This document shows, piece after piece, positions 59,981 through 64,000 of a stretch of DNA of 64,000 nucleotides. The stretch spans positions 62,001 through 126,000 of the forward strand of contig NZ_FOYL01000005.1 in assembly GCF_900115955.1 (NCBI RefSeq), given 5' to 3'. The stretch is from Lentzea waywayandensis. GTDB lineage: Bacteria; Actinomycetota; Actinomycetes; Mycobacteriales; Pseudonocardiaceae. The stretch's first letter is position 1. Each line of letters starts with the position of its first letter. A program made the translations under genes and the position numbers. The notes beneath the pieces are model-generated. The model saw only the letters and a program-made list of their open reading frames with translations, ran no database searches and was not told the DNA's origin.

Positions 59981-61934
59981 ACGGCAGCCAGGCCTGCTGC
60001 GCCAGGCCGCTGCGCGCGTTGACCTGCACGCCCGCGTTGGAGATCGACCACAGCTGGTCACCGATGACGATCGTGCGCCTCGGGCCGCCGTAGTTGTTCG
60101 GGCTGGACGGTTCGACGATCCTGCCGGTCTGGTTCAGCTGGTTGCCCTCGACGCGCAGCACCAGTGAGGAGACCTCGTAGTTCGACCGGTAGGCCGACAC
60201 CGGGATGACGAGCGTGCCGTCCTGCGGCCAGAACAGGAACGCGTGCGGGTCGAACTGGGCCTCGGAGTTCGAGTCCGGCAGGTGGTACTGCGCGAGTCGT
60301 TGCGGTGACGCGGGATTGGCCACGTCGAACAACGACACCTGCGTACCGGTCGTCCTGCCCTGGTCGGTCGCCTCCTGGCCGACGCCGATCAGCTTCCCGT
60401 CGCCCGCCGGGTGCAGGTAGGCGGAGAAGCCGGTGATCTTCAGCTCGCCCGTCACCCTGGGCTGCTTGGGATCACTCAGGTCGAGCGTGTAGAGCGGGTC
60501 GGTCTGGCGGAACGTGACGACGTAGCCCATCCTGCCGATGAACCGGACGCTGTAGATCCGTTCGCCCTTGCCGAGCCCGCCGACCTGGCCGACCTTGGCG
60601 AGCTGGTTGCCGTCGCGGCGCAACGTCGTGACGAAGCTCTCCGACGGCGCTGGAGCGGGGCTCTGCTGCGGCACCACGTCCGACGGCATCCGCCAGCAGC
60701 AACGGGTCTCGGTGCCGGTGGTGGTGGCGACGCGGAGAACGCCCTCGTGCTCGGACAGCGAGTACTGGTTGAGCAGCGTGCCGTTCACGTCACCGGACGC
60801 GACGTGCTTGGGCGGGCCGGGGTTGCCGATGTCGAACTGGTGGATCGCCGTCGTGATCGGACGCTGAACCGGTGGCCTGGAAGGAAGTTCCGGCAACAGG
60901 CGGTGGTCGTCGGCGATGTAGAGGCTGCGGTCGGTGCCGTAGACGGTGTCGCCGTCGGCCACGATCGAGACTGGCTGGCCCGTGCCGAGCTGACCGGAGA
61001 GCTCGAACGTCAGCACCGTCAGCATCGACGTGGCGCTCGGCGCGGTCGGGCGGCTGACGTTCGCGCAGTCGACCAGGGTTCCGCTCGACTTGGCGCCGTT
61101 CTCGGTGAGCTCGTAACGCGGCAGCCACGACGAGATGGGCTCGCTCTGCAGGATCTCCTTGTTGCGGCGCAACGATCCCGCTTCGTTGGTCGTCTGGTCC
61201 GGGTACACCCACGGCAGGCGCGGCTGCGAGCGGACGACGACGCGGGCGGTGCCGCCGATCTGGCGGGCGTCTAGGTAGAAGCCGTCGGTCCTGAGGCTGC
61301 TGATCTCCTTGAGCCCCTTGAGGTCCACGAGAACCAGCTCGGTGGCGGACTCCGGGGCGAACGACGGGCGGTCGGGCGGCAGCGACGGCTTCATCATCGG
61401 GACGGGGCTGTCGGCGACCACCAGCGCGCGATCGCCGGAGACCAGCAGCTGGCTCGCCCGGCGCTCGCCGAGGTCGACCGTGCCGGTGATCGCCCTGGAC
61501 GCGACGTCGATGACGCGCAGCTTGCCGTCTGCGATGGAGACGACGCGTTTTCCGTCCGTCTTCACGATGTCCGGCTCGTCGACGCCCTGCTCGTGCACGT
61601 TCGTCGTCGAGTGGTCCTGTTGCTGCGTGGGCGGAGTGGCGGCGGTGGGAGCGTCGGGCATGCCCTTCTGCGCGACGCCCGCGCTGTTGTTCGTCACCAT
61701 GCCTTCGGAGAACATGACGTCGCGGCCTCCGAGGCCGTACGCACTGACGTACGGGGCAATGGCGCGGCGCAGTTCGGTCAATGCGTTGTCACATGAATCG
61801 AACGCGACAAGGCGCACCGGCCCGTAGTCCACGATCGGTGGTGGTGCGAGGGTCTCGTCCCGCACCGCGGAGCTCACGCTCACTCCGGCGACGACCAGCA
61901 CGGCGGCGCCGGCCAACAGCTTCTTGCCGTTCAT
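59970..61934 (-). CDS. Secreted beta-propeller domain protein
   Basis: 654 residues. Signal-like N-terminus (LLAGAAVLVVAGVSVSSAV). The propeller (PF09826) has VDEPDIVKTDGKRVVSIADGKLRVIDV, GDRALVVADSPVP, YSVRFIGRMGYVVTFRQTDPLYTLDLSDP, DPHAFLFWPQDGTLVIPVS. Family found in archaea and actinobacteria, function unknown. It is preceded by a terminator that isolates it from the protease. Confidence 0.9.
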   Translation of the reverse strand: MNGKKLLAGAAVLVVAGVSVSSAVRDETLAPPPIVDYGPVRLVAFDSCDNALTELRRAIAPYVSAYGLGGRDVMFSEGMVTNNSAGVAQKGMPDAPTAATPPTQQQDHSTTNVHEQGVDEPDIVKTDGKRVVSIADGKLRVIDVASRAITGTVDLGERRASQLLVSGDRALVVADSPVPMMKPSLPPDRPSFAPESATELVLVDLKGLKEISSLRTDGFYLDARQIGGTARVVVRSQPRLPWVYPDQTTNEAGSLRRNKEILQSEPISSWLPRYELTENGAKSSGTLVDCANVSRPTAPSATSMLTVLTFELSGQLGTGQPVSIVADGDTVYGTDRSLYIADDHRLLPELPSRPPVQRPITTAIHQFDIGNPGPPKHVASGDVNGTLLNQYSLSEHEGVLRVATTTGTETRCCWRMPSDVVPQQSPAPAPSESFVTTLRRDGNQLAKVGQVGGLGKGERIYSVRFIGRMGYVVTFRQTDPLYTLDLSDPKQPRVTGELKITGFSAYLHPAGDGKLIGVGQEATDQGRTTGTQVSLFDVANPASPQRLAQYHLPDSNSEAQFDPHAFLFWPQDGTLVIPVSAYRSNYEVSSLVLRVEGNQLNQTGRIVEPSSPNNYGGPRRTIVIGDQLWSISNAGVQVNARSGLAQQAWLPFTQ

Positions 61935-61951
61935 GTCTCCAGGACGTAAGC

Positions 61952-61983
61952 GAGGCCGGAAAGGGTTGCCCCTTCCCGGCCTC
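61952..61983 (-). terminator. Hairpin between protease and beta-propeller genes
   Basis: GAGGCCGG(A/G)AAGGG arms (61952-61965 and 61970-61983) pair with one wobble around a short loop, starting 7 bp after the protease stop. No U tract. Confidence 0.7.
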
Positions 61984-61989
61984 TCGTTG

Positions 61990-62796
61990 TTACAGCTGTG
62001 CCTGGATCTGCGCCGCGTAGGTGGAGACGCGGGAGTAGACGCCGGGGTAACCGGCGGCCGCGCATCCCTCGCCCCACGACGTGATGCCGATCAGCTTGCC
62101 ACCGGCCACGAGCGGGCCACCGGAGTCACCCTGGCAGGTGTCGGTGCCGCCCTGGGAGTAGCCGGCGCACACCATGTGGGTGGCCTTGTAGTCGCTGCCG
62201 TACGAGCTGGTGCAGCTGGAGCTGCTGGTCAGCGGCACGGTGGCCCGCAGCAGGTAGCGCGAGGCCGAACCACCGGAGGACGTGGTGCCCCAGCCGAGGA
62301 TCGTCGAGCTGGTGCCCGCGTTGTAGAGCGCGCTGTCCGCCGAGGTGGCGAACGGGATCGGGGTCTGCGACAGGTTGCGGTCGAGCGTGAGCACCGAGAC
62401 GTCGTAGCCGAGGGTCACGTCGCGGTAGCTCGGGTGGATCCAGATCCTGGTGACACGGGCGACGGTGCCCGCGGTGGAGTTCTTGTCGTCGCGGCCCGCC
62501 ACGACCCGGACGGCGGACGCCGAGTCGCCCACGGTGCAGTGCGCGGCGGTGACGACCTTGTTGGGAGCGACGAGAGTGCCGCCGCAGTACTGGAAACCAC
62601 TGCTCGTGGCGAGGTAGACGACCCAGGGGTAGGTGGACGTGCTCGCGCGCGTGCCGCCGACGATCTGGGTGCCGAACTCACCGTCGGTGGTCGGAGTCGG
62701 AGCTGCTTCGGCCACGCTGACGCAGGCCATGGACAGCGTTGCCGCCGCCAGTGCCGCGCCGAGCAGTGACCGGAGGCGGTGCAGGGTTGCCGCCAT
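61990..62796 (-). CDS. Secreted trypsin-like serine protease
   Basis: 268 residues from ATG 62796, fixed by AAGGAG six bases upstream. Signal peptide (LLGAALAAATLSMACVSVAEA), propeptide, IVGG activation site, catalytic His (VVTAAHC), Asp (YDVSVLTLD) and Ser (CQGDSGGPLV). The Asp at the base of the S1 pocket predicts trypsin specificity. Confidence 0.95.
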   Translation of the reverse strand: MAATLHRLRSLLGAALAAATLSMACVSVAEAAPTPTTDGEFGTQIVGGTRASTSTYPWVVYLATSSGFQYCGGTLVAPNKVVTAAHCTVGDSASAVRVVAGRDDKNSTAGTVARVTRIWIHPSYRDVTLGYDVSVLTLDRNLSQTPIPFATSADSALYNAGTSSTILGWGTTSSGGSASRYLLRATVPLTSSSSCTSSYGSDYKATHMVCAGYSQGGTDTCQGDSGGPLVAGGKLIGITSWGEGCAAAGYPGVYSRVSTYAAQIQAQL

Positions 62797-62966
62797 GATC
62801 ATCTCCTTCTTCTGTTGTGTCCCCCGGCCGCGGGGCCGGTGGTGATTAAAGAAAGACATGAGGACTCCGGGGCCGGGTAGGGCTGGTCCGCGTAGGCCAT
62901 TCGGCCGCGCCCGCCCGCGCGTGATTGGATCGAGCGCGAACAACCCCGTTCCGAGAGGAAGTTGTG

Positions 62967-63341
62967 ATGGCCCCCACGAAGCCTGAGGTCGACCCGCACG
63001 ACGGCCCGGCGCCCGCCGACCTGCTGATCGAGGACATCACCGTCGGCGACGGTGCGGAGGCCACGGCCGGTCAGTTCGTGTCCGTGCACTACGTCGGTGT
63101 GTCGCACTCGTCCGGTGAGCAGTTCGACGCGTCCTGGGACCGCGGCGAGGCGTTCCAGTTCCCGCTCGGCGGCGGCCGTGTCATCCAGGGCTGGGACCAG
63201 GGCGTCCAGGGCATGAAGGTCGGTGGCCGCCGCAAGCTGGTCATCCCTCCGCACCTGGGCTACGGCGCGCGCGGTGCCGGCGGCGTGATCAAGCCCAACG
63301 AGACGCTGATCTTTGTCGTCGACCTGCTGGGCGTGAACTAG
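62967..63341 (+). CDS. FKBP-type peptidyl-prolyl isomerase
   Basis: 124 residues from ATG 62967. VHYVGVSHSSGEQFDASWDRGE, FPLGGGRVIQGWDQGVQGMKVGGRRKLVIPPHLGYG and ETLIFVVDLL are the full FKBP domain. No signal peptide, so cytosolic. Followed by a perfect terminator stem. Confidence 0.95.
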   Translation: MAPTKPEVDPHDGPAPADLLIEDITVGDGAEATAGQFVSVHYVGVSHSSGEQFDASWDRGEAFQFPLGGGRVIQGWDQGVQGMKVGGRRKLVIPPHLGYGARGAGGVIKPNETLIFVVDLLGVN

Positions 63342-63353
63342 TCAGTTGACCTC

Positions 63354-63390
63354 AACGGCGTCCCACTGGTCCGATCGGTGGGACGCCGTT
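63354..63390 (+). terminator. Terminator hairpin after FKBP gene
   Basis: AACGGCGTCCCAC (63354-63366) pairs over 13 bp with 63378-63390, 11-nt loop, 12 bp after the stop. Confidence 0.85.
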
Positions 63391-63484
63391 GGTCTGCACA
63401 GCCGATTTGACCCGAGGGTGGAACGAGATCGGATCCGGCTGCGTCATCCTTTGAGTCCGCCGCCGCTTTGGGAGGGAATCACCG

Positions 63485-64000
63485 GTGCCCGAGGACATCG
63501 CCGGGTCCGAGCAGATGCTCGCGAACTGGAACCAGAACATCCAGGAACGCGCCGCGCGCTATCAGGAAATGGCGACGCGCGTTCAGGGGATGACGATCTC
63601 CGAGCGGTCCCAGGACGGCTCCATCGAGATCCTGGTCGGGTCCAACGGGATCCTGCAGAACCTCGTGATCAACGAGTCTGCCTCCGGCAAGCGCATGTCC
63701 GAGGTCAGCGGCGAGATCATGAAGCTGCTGCAGCGCGCTCAGTCCCGGATTCCCGAGCTGCTCCAGGAAGCCATGGCGGAGACCATCGGCACGCAGGACG
63801 AGACGGCCAACGTGCTGTTCAACGAGGCCAAGAAGAACTTCCCGGCGCCGCCGGCCGAAGAGCCGACGCGCACGCCGTACGACCGCAACGAGATCAACTT
63901 CCGGGTGGAGGACGACGCACCGCCGCCGCCCCGCCCGACCCCGCCGCCTCCCCCGCGCCGCCGGCCGCCGTCAGACGATGACGACGACTTCGGCGGGGAG
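63485..64000 (+). CDS. YbaB/EbfC-family DNA-binding protein, open at right edge
   Basis: 172 residues visible from GTG 63485, with GGGAGGG eight bases upstream; no stop before the window ends. SEQMLANWNQNIQERAARYQEMATRVQ and SIEILVGSNGILQNLVIN match actinobacterial YbaB-like proteins, followed by a coiled-coil-like segment and a Pro/Arg/Asp-rich disordered tail (PPPPRPTPPPPP, then DDDDDF). In Pseudonocardiales such proteins often precede WXG100/ESX genes, which may follow outside the window. Confidence 0.85.
   Translation, partial: MPEDIAGSEQMLANWNQNIQERAARYQEMATRVQGMTISERSQDGSIEILVGSNGILQNLVINESASGKRMSEVSGEIMKLLQRAQSRIPELLQEAMAETIGTQDETANVLFNEAKKNFPAPPAEEPTRTPYDRNEINFRVEDDAPPPPRPTPPPPPRRRPPSDDDDDFGGE

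Noticed and set aside
1..64000. CRISPR arrays, tRNA or rRNA genes, classical insertion sequences
   Set aside because: No regular direct repeats with spacers, no cloverleaf or rRNA-like sequence, and no transposase were recognised by eye; a covariance-model scan would be needed to exclude tRNAs fully.

Overview
The window reads as the chromosome of a high-GC actinomycete, most likely a Pseudonocardiales relative (Lentzea, Saccharothrix or Actinosynnema type). Reasons: GTG starts and 1-4 bp gene overlaps are common; there are XRE/DUF5753 + DUF397 pairs, a deazaflavin-dependent nitroreductase, a PPOX F420-type protein, and an open YbaB-like gene at the right edge. No rRNA, tRNA or CRISPR array was recognised. 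The species is inferred, not shown.

Bases 1 to about 31,100 form a genomic island. At its core is a complete class 1 DISARM anti-phage locus on the minus strand: drmD (SNF2 helicase), drmMI (adenine methylase), drmA (helicase), drmB (DUF1998) and drmC (phospholipase D fold). Two things interrupt the usual order between drmMI and drmA: a serine recombinase gene translationally coupled to drmA, and a second, promoterless, start-less C-terminal third of drmMI pointing the other way. The expressed and silent C-termini are bounded by a gap-free 336-bp inverted repeat (8131-8466 and 10372-10707). Inverting the 1.9 kb between the arms would fuse the methylase core in frame to a different target-recognition domain. 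A 67-bp perfect inverted repeat inside the segment could give further mosaics. I read this as a switchable-specificity DISARM, and it is the main discovery candidate here.

Bases 17,220-22,371 hold a small gene set: an XRE regulator with a flavoprotein, a Cys-rich mini-protein, a stand-alone resolvase N-domain, a one-TM protein, a 39-aa peptide behind a perfect Shine-Dalgarno, a strong hairpin, a JmjC/cupin oxygenase and an APH-type phosphotransferase. It may be a RiPP-like locus. Bases 22,716-27,510 carry a mobilisable-element module (relaxase, MobC-like protein, excisionase-like HTH, large serine integrase). From 27,529 to 31,100 there are three copies of an attachment-site-like sequence, each joined to a 3' fragment of an MBL-fold hydrolase gene, plus a fourth decayed fragment. 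They separate small cargo cassettes: a membrane protein, a DUF4143 ATPase, and a VapBC-type toxin-antitoxin pair. This looks like serial integration at one hydrolase gene.

From about 31,100 to the right edge the sequence is more GC-rich and looks like ordinary core chromosome: amidase, FMN reductase/TetR pair, RNase HI with a zinc-knuckle tail, aminotransferases, ArsR/SRPBCC pair, DNA polymerase IV, NUDIX hydrolase, secreted endonuclease I, quinone oxidoreductase, acetyltransferases, YihY and EI24 membrane proteins, a secreted beta-propeller protein, trypsin-like protease, FKBP isomerase and a YbaB-like nucleoid protein. Points of note there are a SEFIR-TPR protein that may be a defence effector, a gene broken by a 7-bp tandem duplication, and several operator-like palindromes next to XRE and TetR genes.
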